Part shown: in pieces, positions 52,812 through 64,000 of the stretch
How the letters are laid out: the number at the start of each line of letters is the position of its first letter
Numbering within the stretch: position 1 is the stretch's first letter
Source of the DNA: Neocallimastix lanati (nom. inval.)
Lineage: Eukaryota > Neocallimastigomycota > Neocallimastigomycetes > Neocallimastigales > Neocallimastigaceae
Reading direction: 5' to 3'
Length of the DNA stretch: 64,000 nucleotides
NCBI GenBank assembly: GCA_016946835.1
Contig: JACVTC010000041.1
Location: 315,001-379,000 of the forward strand
Translations under genes and position numbers: made by a program
Notes under the pieces: generated by a model
Told to the model about the DNA's origin: nothing
The model's database searches: none
What the model saw: only the letters and a program-made list of their open reading frames with translations

Positions 52812-52855
52812 ATTCCATTTTTGTATTGCAGCAATAGCTATACAAAAATTAAGGT

Positions 52856-53749
52856 TACAGGTAAGTATTTCCCCATTATATATATATATATTTTTCCTAA
52901 TTTCCTAAGTAATAAAGAAAAGATACCATCTTAACTGTAGGCCTGAGAAGGTTACGAAAGTACAATCATTTAATACATTTTACGAAAGAATTAGCATATG
53001 AGTACATATTATGTGTCTATGTAAGTATATTCCACTAAAGTAATGTAGATACATTCTACTAAAAAGCAATCTTTCTGACTCATATGCAATATCCAGGGAG
53101 CTGTTCGTATCTTATTGGGTTAAGTTATACTGGAGAAGCACTCCGAGAAAAAGCGTACTAGAAAATTCTCACAAATAATATACATGTCAGAGCCACAACG
53201 CTTAACACTCAGTAGGGCCGTCCATAAGGGACAATATCCTCTTATACGAAAGCATACAAAAGTGTTATGATTGCCTTTATATTCCCATGCTCTTGAGAAT
53301 AAGGGCGGTAAATATTAGAACTAAAAAAAAAATTCTCTATCAGAATAAATTAAAAGGATTTATGAAGTAATATTATAAACTAAATTTACGCTGTTAAAAT
53401 TTTTTTTCACTTATTAATAAAATTAAATTAAAATTAAGAATGATTAAAGCTTTAAAAAAAAAAAAAGAAGTTATTTGAAAATTGAAATAAAGAAAAACAA
53501 AAAAGAAAGAAATATGATAATAATAAATGGATGAATATATAAATAATTAGATAAATAAATAAATATGTTATTAATTTCTAACCTTTTATTGTAGTAAATT
53601 TTAAAATTTAAACTTTTTAAAATTTTTTTTAATTAATTAATATATTATTCCAATGTAATTAAGATTATTGCTTAATAAATTGAAATATATTAAAAATCAT
53701 AATATTATTTGAAATAGTAATTAAATTGACCAATAATATTCAAGAAATG

Positions 53750-53787
<38 letters not shown>

Positions 53788-54040
53788 GTATTAATAATAG
53801 TAAATAAAATTCATATATATATATATATTTTTTATTTGTTTTATTGTTTTGTATTTATTATTATATATTTTAATGATAAATCTCTAAAATTAGGATTTTA
53901 TAAAATATAAAACCTTTTATTATACCTTAATTTTTATATATAGAATTAGAAATATATATTGTTAAATAAAAATTAAATAAAAATTATATATTAATTATAT
54001 TATATTTTTTAAAAATTATTCATATACCAAATACTTTAAA
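52856..54040. other. Intergenic region with a less AT-rich island
   Basis: About 52880-53330 is visibly richer in G and C than the surroundings (for example GGGAGCTGTTCG, AGTAGGGCCGTCC, AAGGGCGGTAAAT). TACGAAAG occurs three times in it (52957, 52981, 53246 approximately). No frame, tRNA or LTR structure fits. From 53340 to 54040 the sequence is plain A/T spacer with poly-T (53752-53785), upstream of GNL3. Confidence 0.5.
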
Positions 54041-56895
54041 ATGGCTAAGAAGAGTAATAATTTAATATTTATTGAGCTTAAAATAAAATATTAATCATGA
54101 AATTTTATACAGAAATAATTATTAATAATTAAATTAAAAATATTTGGATTTTCGATGATATAATATTAATAATAGAATAAAATAAATAAAAATAAAAAAA
54201 AAAAAAAATAAAATAACATTGAAAAATAATAAATAAGTATTAATTATTATATATATATATATACAAATATTAAATATATAAATTATTATAATAGAGGGAC
54301 AAAATAGTAGAGATGACAGAAAAGGAAAAAGAAATAATCCTTTAAATAGTCAAAGTATGAACTTAATTTATTTATAACATTATATATCGATTATATGAGA
54401 AGAAATTATTAATGTATGTAATAAATGTAATAATAATATATATAATATTTAATTATTAAATTTAAAGGATCTTTAAAAAAAGATCCAGGATTACCAAATT
54501 TAGCTGGTGTTAAAGCTAGAATGGATAAAAAGGTAAATATTTATAATTATTTATTTTATAATAAAAGTAAATATTTTTATATTTACCATTTTAATTAATA
54601 TAATAATTAAATATATATGTAAATATTTTAACTATTATAATATTTTTTTCCCAATATTTTTTTTATGATATGTAATTTATATTAATTTTATTATTATATA
54701 TTTATTTGAATATAAAATATTAATAGTTAAAGAATGAAAGAGATAGACAAAGATCTGCCAGAAATGTATTACAAAATAAAAATAGAACATTTAATATTGG
54801 TGATCTTTCTGCTTTAGCTAGAGATGCTGATGCTCGTAGCCGTGAATTTAATAATAATCAAGTTAACATTTCAGATAATTTCGAAGGTTCATATGCTGTT
54901 GAAGGTGCTGCTACTGGTCAAAAAGATAATTCTAGAAAAGCTTATTTCAAAGAATTTAAAAAGGTATTGGATAATGCTGATGTTGTATTAGAAGTTTTAG
55001 ATGCTCGTGATCCATTAGGATGTCGTACTAAGAGAATTGAACAAGATATTTTAGAAAGTGGTGTTGATAAAAAAATTATATTAATTTTAAATAAAATTGG
55101 TAAGTTAACTATTTTCTAATAATATTATGTTATATTTATATAGTAAATAATTTATAAAAAAAAAATAGTAATAATAATAAATAAATAAATAATTAAATTT
55201 GTTAAAAATTATATAAATATATATAAATTTATAAATGTAACATATTAAATACGATGTTTTTAATATGGTAATACATATAAAAATAGATTTAGTTCCAAAA
55301 GATGTTGTTAATGATTGGCTCAAATATTTAAGAAATGAATATCCAACTATTGCTTTTAAAGCCTCAACACAAAATCAACGTTCTAATCTTGGTCAATTAA
55401 ATGTATCAGCTGAGGCTGCTTCAGACAGTATGCTTAATAGTAGTGAATGTATTGGTGCTGATAATTTAATTAAATTATTAAAAAATTATTGTAGAAATGC
55501 TAATATTAAGACATCTATTACTGTTGGTGTTATTGGTTTTCCAAATGTTGGTAAATCAAGTGTTATTAATTCATTAAAGAGATCAAAAGTTTGCAATGTT
55601 GGTTCTACTCCTGGTGTTACAAAGAATGCTCAACAAATTCATTTAGATAAAAATATTAAACTTTTAGATTGTCCGGGTATCGTTTTTACTCAAGCAAAAA
55701 AAGATGGTAGTAATGCAGCTGAAGTTTTACTTAGAAATTGTGTTAAAGTTGAATTGCTTGATGATCCAGTTACACCTGGTAGATATTTAGGATATATATT
55801 AAATATAATATAGTAATATGAAATAAAAATATTAATCATATAATATAATTATCCTTTATAATAGTGGAAGTTATTGTTTCTAGATGTCAAACAGAACAAT
55901 TAATGCAATTATATGATATCCCAAGTTTTGAGTCATCACATGACTTTTTATTGAAATTAGCAGCTTCAAGAGGAAAATTAAAGAGAGTGAATATTAGAAT
56001 TTATTAAAATATATTATATGAAGATTAAATCAATATATAAGCCTTTGTTTTATATTTAATTATTAATTATAATTTTTTATTTTATTTTATTTTATTATAT
56101 TTTATTTTTTATTTTTTTAATAAAAATAAAATAGGGAGGCATTCCAGATATTGAATCAACCGCTAGATCGGTTATCCAAGATTGGAATAATGGAAAAATA
56201 CCATATTATACTATTCCTCCAGTTAGAAAAGATGTCCACGTTTCATCAAGCATTGTTCAAGGTTTTAGTAAGGAATTTGTTATTCCAGGTTTTAACTTTG
56301 GGGAATCTAATGATGATGATATGATGAATGACGATAGGTATAATATTTATTTATAAAATAAAATTTTTGTTATAATTATATATTTTATATTATAAATACT
56401 AATAATATATATATATTATTTCAAAAAAAAAAAAAAAAAAAAAAATGTAAATTTAATATTTAATAAAATCATTATTTTTAATGTAGCCTTAATAATAATA
56501 ATTCAGTAAGTGTTATTATGCCAGAACAAGTTAATAAGGATAGTATGGATGAAGATAGTAATATGAATGAATCAGATGCAGTTCCAGAAATTCGTATTAA
56601 TATGAAAAAGAAGGGACCAAAATTAGATATTGTTGAAAAACCAAAAATAACAGAAGAATCATTAATTAATCCACAAACCAATAGAGACTTAAAGCGTATA
56701 CAAAAGAAGATGAAAAGAGAAGAAAGGAAATTCATAAAGTTCCATAATCTAAATGGAAATGTTGATATGAACATGACTGATCTTGATGGGGATATCAACT
56801 TTGATGATACTAATGATAATGAAAATGAAGAAGTTAACGTAGAAGAACTTGGTAATTGGGGTATGAACATTGGTACATTACCTGGTGGTTTATAA
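54041..56895 (+). CDS. GNL3: Nucleostemin/GNL3-type circularly permuted GTPase (Grn1)
   Basis: Eight exons: 54041-54053 (13 nt), 54295-54354, 54468-54532, 54727-55099, 55287-55778, 55865-55986, 56135-56337, 56487-56895. The sum is 1737 nt, 578 residues. A basic N-terminus ([19 protein letters not shown]) fits nucleolar targeting. The GTPase motifs are in permuted order: G4 as ILNKID across the 55099/55287 junction, then G1 [10 protein letters not shown]2 region GSTPGVTK, and G3 [26 protein letters not shown] is the usual G5-side segment. [11 protein letters not shown] and [20 protein letters not shown] with KIPYYTIPP follow, all standard for this family. The C-terminus is acidic and Asn-rich with a basic helix ([14 protein letters not shown]). 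Role by family: nuclear export and maturation of pre-60S ribosomes. Confidence 0.93.
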
Positions 56896-58003
56896 AAATT
56901 TTATATGAAACAATGAAATTTAAAAAGGAAGAAATTTTGAAAAAAATAAAAAATAATAACTAGAACAAATAACACGAAATAATACAAAAATATAGATTTA
57001 TTTGATTTATCTATCTTTAATAATACATGTATAAAATCTTTAGTTTAATATTTATAGTTTAATATTTATAAGAAATAAGAAAAGCTTTAAATGCTCAATT
57101 ATTTATATATCTATTTAAAATTATATATAACAATATTTACAATATTTAATATGAATTATTTAATTTTATTATTTACAAATATAATATAATAAAAAATATT
57201 TTTCATTTACATGAACTCCGAAAAATTTTATATAGATATTACATAACCCTTTTATAAATTAATTTTATTACTTAATATTTATGAAATTGGGAACAAATAT
57301 ATATAATAATGAGTATTAAATATACATTTTTTTAAATTATGAATTGTTAGAAAAAATTTTTTTATGGAATAATATATATTTAATTTAATTTTATTTAAAA
57401 AGAAAAAATTCTTTTATATATTAATAATTTTTTAACAAATTTTAATTAAATATATAAAGTTGTTAAATATTAATTAATAATTAATTTTTTTTTTTGTAAT
57501 TTTAAAAAGTTTAATTATTAAATAAGAAAGTAAAAGTAAACACTTTTTTCTTTACACCAATTATTTAACAATAAATTTAAAAAGAAACAAATAAAAATTA
57601 ATAAAATTCGTATTAATATCAATAATCTTTATATTATTTAAATTATAATTTAATAATCCATTAACGAGCAGCATTTTTTTGTTGTATATTTATCATTATT
57701 ATATATTTAAAATAATTTACTTATTTATTCTATATTTGATATAATAACAATTAATATTTTTATATCTTAATAGATTCTAACTAAATAATTGACAAATATT
57801 AAAATTTAAATAAAACGTTATAATATATAATATTAAATAAAATAAATTATAATAACAATTTATAAATATAAATATATTAAATTGACATATAAATAAGTAC
57901 GAGCTATTTAAAAATAAATTTGACAAGAACTTAATAATATTTATTAGAATATTTAAAAACAAGTAGAATAAAAAAACAAAAAATAAATAGAAGTAGATAA
58001 AAA

Positions 58004-58035
<32 letters not shown>

Positions 58036-58076
58036 ATTTAATTTATTTTAAATTAAAAAATATAGAAGTAATAAGC
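56896..58076. other. Intergenic region, GNL3 / AHI1
   Basis: About 1.2 kb, nearly all A/T, with an A-then-TA tract (57999-58033) just upstream of the AHI1 start. No gene or RNA signal is seen. Confidence 0.55.
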
Positions 58077-60577
58077 ATGTCAAAATATAATGACATAAGG
58101 TATAGTAAGATTAATGTAAAATAAGAAATAAGGAATATAATTTGATGATATATTTTATTTAAAATTTAAAGTAATGTGTATTATTTTTATAATATCTATC
58201 ATCTATCATATATATTAATATCATTAAAACATTGATAAATATATAATATTTATATATAAAGGGATTTTTCAGTAACGGAAAGGGTAAATGATAATAATTC
58301 AGAATATTATGATGAAATAAGAAGATCAAGATCATTAACTCGTAAACCTGTGGGTAATAGGCCTCAAAGTGTGAGTAATGATGAAGTGTAAAAAAGTTTA
58401 TTAATATAAATATATAAATTATTATAATGAAAATTAATGTTGCGTAATAATTAATATTAATATATAATTCATATATATATATATTATGTATGTATATATA
58501 ATATAAGTCTGAAAATCCAAAAATAAAAATAAGATATAACGTTAAAAGTGTTTTATTAGAAAATGCCTCACCTTCAGGAAATCATCATCATCATCATCAT
58601 CATAAATCTAATTCAATAAATAATCATAATGATAATTTATTAAAGAATTCTACAATTTCTTTATCATCAAAAAAAGATTCTAGATCATTAATATTATCTA
58701 TTAAAAGTGAAGGAGTAGATAAAAATACTAGATTGCCCTCTCATTCATATAAATATTTAAATACTCCTTCAGAAAGATCATCATCAAGTCATCCTAAAAG
58801 AGAAAGAGGAGATAACAATTCAAAACATCATCATAGTAATAATCATAATCATAGCTCTAGTCATAATAGAAGCGATGATAAATTTAATATAACAAAAGAA
58901 AAATTATCTCCAAATGAAAGATATTATGATAAAGATAATCCTGATATAAATAATACTGAAGATAAAGGAAAACATAAAAATAGTAGTGGACGACATAAAA
59001 AGGACAATGATGAATTATCAAAAATAAGTAAAAAAAGTAAACATGATCATTCTAGAAGTAGTAACCATCAAAATTCAAAAAATAAAAGTTATTTGAATGA
59101 AAATAGTGATAAAGAAAATATTTCTATAAAAAAAACTAGAAATGAAAAAAAGAAAACTAATAAAACAAAATTAGAGAATGAAAATGATTCAGCTTCATTA
59201 AACAGTTTAAGTATTAATCAAAGACATCGCGAAAAACGTTTAAAAGATAAAGTAAGAGATTATTCATCATCTAAAGATCAATCATCCCTTAAATCCCATA
59301 CTAGTAGTAGAAATGATATTAAAGAAAATAAAGAAAACGAAGAAAATAAAGATATTTCAAAATATTCAAAGATGAGAGGTTCAAATTCATCAATAGTACC
59401 TACCTATCCAAGACCTTTAAGTCCTAAAAAAATAAATTTAAAAAATTCAAAGACACAATTGGAAAACGAAAATGATATGTCAAATGGTATGCCACAAAGA
59501 TCTTCTAGTGTTCTTTCAAGAAATCGATCACTTTCAAGAAGCCGTTCAGTTTCTATATCTAATCAAGTATCAGTATATTCAAGTGATGGAGAAAGTTTTA
59601 ATCAACCTAAAAATAGATTAACTTCAAGTTATAATGAATTGCCACTATATAAAAGTAATGAAAGTATGAGGGAACTAAGACAAAATGTATTACGAAAATA
59701 TACAAGCTTAGAAGTTTTACCAAGTCAACAATCAAATATTGAGAGTAGAGATAAGAATACTGCAAATCATACATCTGCAAAACGCTCAGTATCTAATGAT
59801 ACTTCAAAACTGAGACATTCTCATAATATGGGAAAGGATAGTGATATGGATGAACAAAAGAAAAAGAAAAAATCTCGATCTCATTCTTTGTCTGTGTCAG
59901 GTAGTAAATCAGAGAGGCAGAAGAAAAACGAAAAAGATAAAAAAATAAAAAAAAATGAAGAAAAAAAAAATGACAATAAACCGAATGAAATAAACGATGA
60001 AGAAGAATTAAAGGATAAAAAAGAAGGACAAAAGTCGAATGAAGGAAAAGAGAAAAGGAAACATCATAAATCAAAAGACAAAGATTCAAGTAGTAAAAAT
60101 GAAAAGAAAATTAAGAGACATGCTAATGTTCCAGCACCTATACCAGATGAATCTATAAGAAAAAAAAGAGCAAACAATTCAATAAAAGAAAAAAATAATG
60201 ATGAAGATGATCAAGATTTAGCTATAAAACCAGTAATGCCCATATCAGAAACTCCTAAAAATACAAATGATAATAAAGATATTATCACATTTTATCCTGA
60301 AGGATATACACCATCCATTACTGAAAGTGTTAAAACAAAGGTTAATGAATATTTAGAAGAGGATATAAATCCAGAAAAGAAAAAAACAAAGAAATCACGA
60401 TCTAAATCACATTCACATAGCCGAAGTCGTAGTCATCATAAATCAAGATCAAGATCGAAATCAAAAAATAGACATGATTCTGTTGATAATGATGATTTAA
60501 CAAAAGAAAATCATAAAAAACATTCTAGAAGTAATATAATTATATTAGTATTAAATTATATTAGTATTAAATATAAT

Positions 60578-60629
<52 letters not shown>

Positions 60630-62771
60630 TATATATAAATATTAAACATAAATTTTTATTCCTTTTTTTTTTATTATATAAATTAATATTTAAAATATAA
60701 AAGAACATAAATCAAAAACATTATCAGATGAAAATAGTACAATTATTGAAAAATTAGAAGAATATCCATATGAAAATAATATTTTTGAAAATTTAAAGAA
60801 AAAACCAGAAGATTTTAAAAATAGTAATATTTGTATTCATATTTATAGAACAGATCCGTTAGAATTGAACATTAGAAATGTTCATCCTTTAGTAAAGGTT
60901 CATGTTGTGGGTAATTGTTATATTCATTATTATTAATTTCATTTTACGGAGTAAATAAAAAATATATATAATAATAAAAAATTATAATACATAAATTATT
61001 TAATAATACATTGAATAATTTTAAAATTATATATCAAAATTGTATATTGATTAAATATAAAATTTTTTAATAAATATATATTATATTTAAAGATATTAAT
61101 ACTGAAAAATATCTTACAAAATCAAGTGCATTACGTCCTGCAACATCATATTATGAAAATTCTGAAGTAGGATATATAATGCCAATATTAACTCAGGTAT
61201 ATATTTAAAATTCAATAACATATAATATATAAATATATATAGTAAAATCAACTTATATTTATTAAAAATATATATATATATTTTTTCAAATTAACTTTAA
61301 ATATAACTTATTATTTAATTATTCTAAGCCATATTACCTTCAAAAAAATCATACAAATATACCTCGTTGGAATCAAGGCTTATATATTAATGAAGATTAT
61401 TTGCATGTTGTTCGTAAGAATGTAATTATATTTTTTGAAATTATAGATTTTGTCGAAAGAGCTGAGGATAGAAAAAAGTAATTTTTTTAATATATATTTA
61501 TATAAAATAAAATTATAATATAGTAAGTGTATAAATAAATCAAAAAGAAGAATATTTAAAAATATTAATAAATAATATAAAAATTTAGGGATAAAGATGG
61601 ATGGCATAGAATTGCATGGGCATTTTTAAAATTAATTGGAACTCATGATATGGTTAATACCGAACATACTGTAAGTTAATGTATTTTATTTTATATTATA
61701 TTTTTGAAGTATATATATATTGTTTATAATATATTAATATTATGGTTTAAAAACAAACTTTATAGAGACGACTTCAACTTTATAAATATCCAAAAAAGTT
61801 AATAAAGAATCAAGATCCAAAAAAACCAGAAGTGATTGAATATTGGAAAAGGAAGCTTGTTAAATATCAATCAACTCTGTAAGTAATATGAAATTTAATA
61901 ATGTTAATTTAGATGGAAACACAGAAATTTTAATATAATATGTTTCTAATTTTTTTTTATATATAATTTTAATATACTATATTTAATTAAAATAATTTAT
62001 AGATTTGTCAAAATATACTCACAAAAAATACCTGAAACAAAGGAAGTTTCATATAGACCAAAAATGCCAAATGAAAAAGAAATAGGTGCTTGGACTTATA
62101 ATCAAGTAATATATTATTTTTACAATAATTCATAATATTTTCATAATATAAATAAAAATATGGTTTTAATATTTATATATATTAGTTAATTGATACATAT
62201 TTATCAAAGAAGAAAATTCTGGACCCTGTATATAAAAGCTTCATTAATTTTTCTCAAAAGGTAATTATTACTTTTTATTCAGTTTAAATTATGATGAATA
62301 TTAATTACAATAATTAAAAATGTTAAATTTAATTTATTATTAATTATGTAAATTATTTTTCTATGATATATATTAGCCAAGTTGGAGAAGAGAGGATGGT
62401 CAATTATGTAAAATTCCTAATCATCTTCATTTTCGTATTGATGGTGGGGAAAGGTATTTATTATTATTATTATTATTATTTTTTCGTCTTAAGAAAATTA
62501 TAATTTCATCTTTTGTCATTTTATATTTTTATCATTAAAAGGGGTTGTCTTTCAGCAGAATATTCCCATCTTGGTTATTTATTTGCTATTGCAAGTACAA
62601 GTATCAATTCTGTTACTACAATTAAAATTTTTGATACAGTTTCAGGTGATAAAATTGCATCGTTAACAGGTCATCAAGATTTAGTATATGATATAAAATG
62701 GTCTCATGATGATAAGTATGTATTTATTATAAGAATAAATTATAATTTTGATTATTCAATGTTATTTTTCA

Positions 62772-62829
<58 letters not shown>

Positions 62830-64000
62830 AATTGGGTTGATGTTATAATTATTTTAATTTTATATAAAAAAAACAATATAAAATATAAAGACATTTATTT
62901 TCAGCATCAGCAGATGGCTCTGTCAGAGCCTGGTCTATTCAGTCCGAAACTACTATTCGTCCGTCAACAATCTTTCAGCATCCAAGTTATGTTTATTGTA
63001 TCCAAATTCACCCTATTATTGGACAGGATAATAAGTATATGATCTTTTTATAAATTCCTTTTTATTACATATAAATATATATTATAAAATTAATAAATTT
63101 ATTAATATATTTATTTAATTACAATTATAAATAAGAATTACCGTTATTACTGGTTCATATGATGGAAAAATTCGTTTTTGGAAATATGACCAAAATATTT
63201 ATAATGATATTGAACTTTTAAAACAAACACCTAATCATCATCAAACTCAATTCTTACCAGCATATGTATTAACAGGTCATGAATCCACAATTAATAGTTT
63301 AGCTATTGAATCAACTGGTATTAGATTATTTAGCGCGGATGGAAATGGTGTTATTAGAGTTTGGAGTTGTAGAGTTAATGATTCTGTTGGTTACAATAAT
63401 TATAAATGTATTAAAGTTATACCAACACAGGTAATTTACAAAATTTAATATATAAATAATATTTATATTCAAATAAATAAATAAATAAATAAAAAAAAAA
63501 AAAGAGAAAGAAATTGTTAATATCATAAATATCTTTGTCATATTTTTAAAAATTTCTAGTCTGATCCAATAAACTGTATAAGACTTCATCCAAATGAACG
63601 TCAACTATTAGTACATTGTTTAGGAAATACTATATATATGATGGATGTTCGTTTATTCAAGGTCTTAACATGTATTACTTCACTTCCATCTAGTCATTAT
63701 CCTATAAAAAGTATACTTTCTCCTTGTGGTACCTATATATTCTCTGGTTCAATAAATGGTCAAGTGTATGTTTTTTCTTTCTTTTTTTATTTTTGTTAAT
63801 TTTTTTTTTTTTTTTTTTTTAAAAAAAAATAACTGAATTATATAATTTATGATATTTATTGATATTATTTAATATATTTTAATTAATTTTATATTAGTTT
63901 CGTTTTCAATTCGATGACAGGAAAATTGGTTGCAAAATATGAAAATTTAACTATTTCTCAGCCAATTATGGGTATTGTATATCATCCTTTAGATGATTAT
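58077..64000 (+). CDS. AHI1: Jouberin (AHI1), ciliary transition-zone WD40 protein, 3' end outside window
   Basis: Sixteen exons seen: 58077-58099, 58262-58370 (or to 58385), 58508-60530, 60704-60910, 61093-61196, 61329-61477, 61589-61670, 61766-61878, 62003-62105, 62186-62260, 62377-62453, 62542-62715, 62891-63034, 63136-63430, 63560-63765, 63898-64000, about 1329 codons so far. The first ~720 residues are disordered, Ser/Lys/Asn-rich, with a His run (58581-58601) and RS-type stretches. A C2-like region follows: NVHPLVKVHVVDINTEKYL, RPATSYYENSEVGYIMPILT, PRWNQGLYINEDY, WHRIAWAFLKLIGTHDMVNT, with jouberin's VHPLV.VHVVD, SFYE....YI.PILTQ and W.KIAWAFLKLLG. WD40 repeats start at RGCLSAEYSHLGYLFAIA and include LTGHQDLVYDIKWSHDDK, SASADGSVRAW and VITGSYDGKIRFWKYD. 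Start ATG is tentative. Family role: transition zone of cilia and flagella. Confidence 0.9.
62768..62827. repeat. (ATT)n in AHI1 intron 12
   Basis: About 20 ATT units in the intron between exons 62542-62715 and 62891-63034. Confidence 0.9.

Larger units (their letters stand above)
51643..52855 (-). mobile_element. 5'-truncated Ty1/copia remnant with 3' LTR
   Basis: Minus-strand order: reverse transcriptase piece (52611-52855), gap, RNase H piece (52116-52388), polypurine tract, 3' LTR (51643-51807). The right side stops abruptly at about 52855, inside the RT coding region at LNFCIAIAAIQKWNMKQLYI, with no 5' LTR in the next several kilobases. It differs in LTR sequence from the element at 24050-26438, so it is a separate family or lineage. 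Confidence 0.82.

Overview
The window is an extremely AT-rich eukaryotic contig. Compact genes are broken by many short GT..AG introns and separated by A/T homopolymers and (AAT)n or (ATT)n tracts. Four things together point to an anaerobic gut fungus (Neocallimastigomycota). They are a secreted GH43 enzyme carrying two fungal (CBM10-like) dockerins, flagellar/ciliary genes (CFAP144 and AHI1/jouberin) expected of a zoospore former, Arp2/3 and exocyst genes, and Ty1/copia remnants. The genus cannot be read from the sequence. Exon models were built by hand from splice signals and reading-frame continuity; where the coding sum and phases close without stops they are given with high confidence.

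Layout. 82-1427 (+) 3' end of a RasGEF gene. 2020-2936 (-) CFAP144/FAM183, five small exons. 5890-13040 (+) WDR7/rabconnectin-3 beta, 23 exons. 13041-14862 gag-like scrap and tandem duplications. 14863-17931 (-) an intronless 1022-residue protein of unknown function with 12 copies of a IIDTGIFDRP motif, a coiled coil and a C-terminal CaaX box. 20609-22453 (-) intronless dockerin-GH43 arabinanase-like enzyme. 24050-26438 (-) decayed copia element with both LTRs. 27828-30543 (+) ARPC1. 31700-32236 (-) ERV1/ALR. 33157-34025 (-) broken gene of an unrecognised family, in two divergent pieces. 34909-36734 (-) VDAC with a Pro-rich N-terminal extension. 37587-38642 (+) NFU1. 39586-41862 (-) LtrA-like membrane protein. 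43312-43809 large opposed triplet repeats. 44847-46241 (+) proteasome beta-4 (PSMB2/Pre1). 47465-50499 (+) SEC6/EXOC3. 51063-51565 minisatellite beside a 5'-truncated copia element (51643-52855, -). 54041-56895 (+) nucleostemin/GNL3-type GTPase. 58077-64000 (+) AHI1/jouberin, running off the right end.

The genes do not form one pathway. Loose functional sets are: flagellum (CFAP144, AHI1), endomembrane and secretion (WDR7 for V-ATPase, SEC6 for exocyst, a secreted cellulosomal GH43), the mitochondrion-derived organelle (ERV1, VDAC, NFU1 within 7 kb), and cytoskeleton (ARPC1). The best candidate for something undescribed is the tandem-repeat, coiled-coil, CaaX protein at 14863-17931. Second is the decayed unknown family at 33157-34025.
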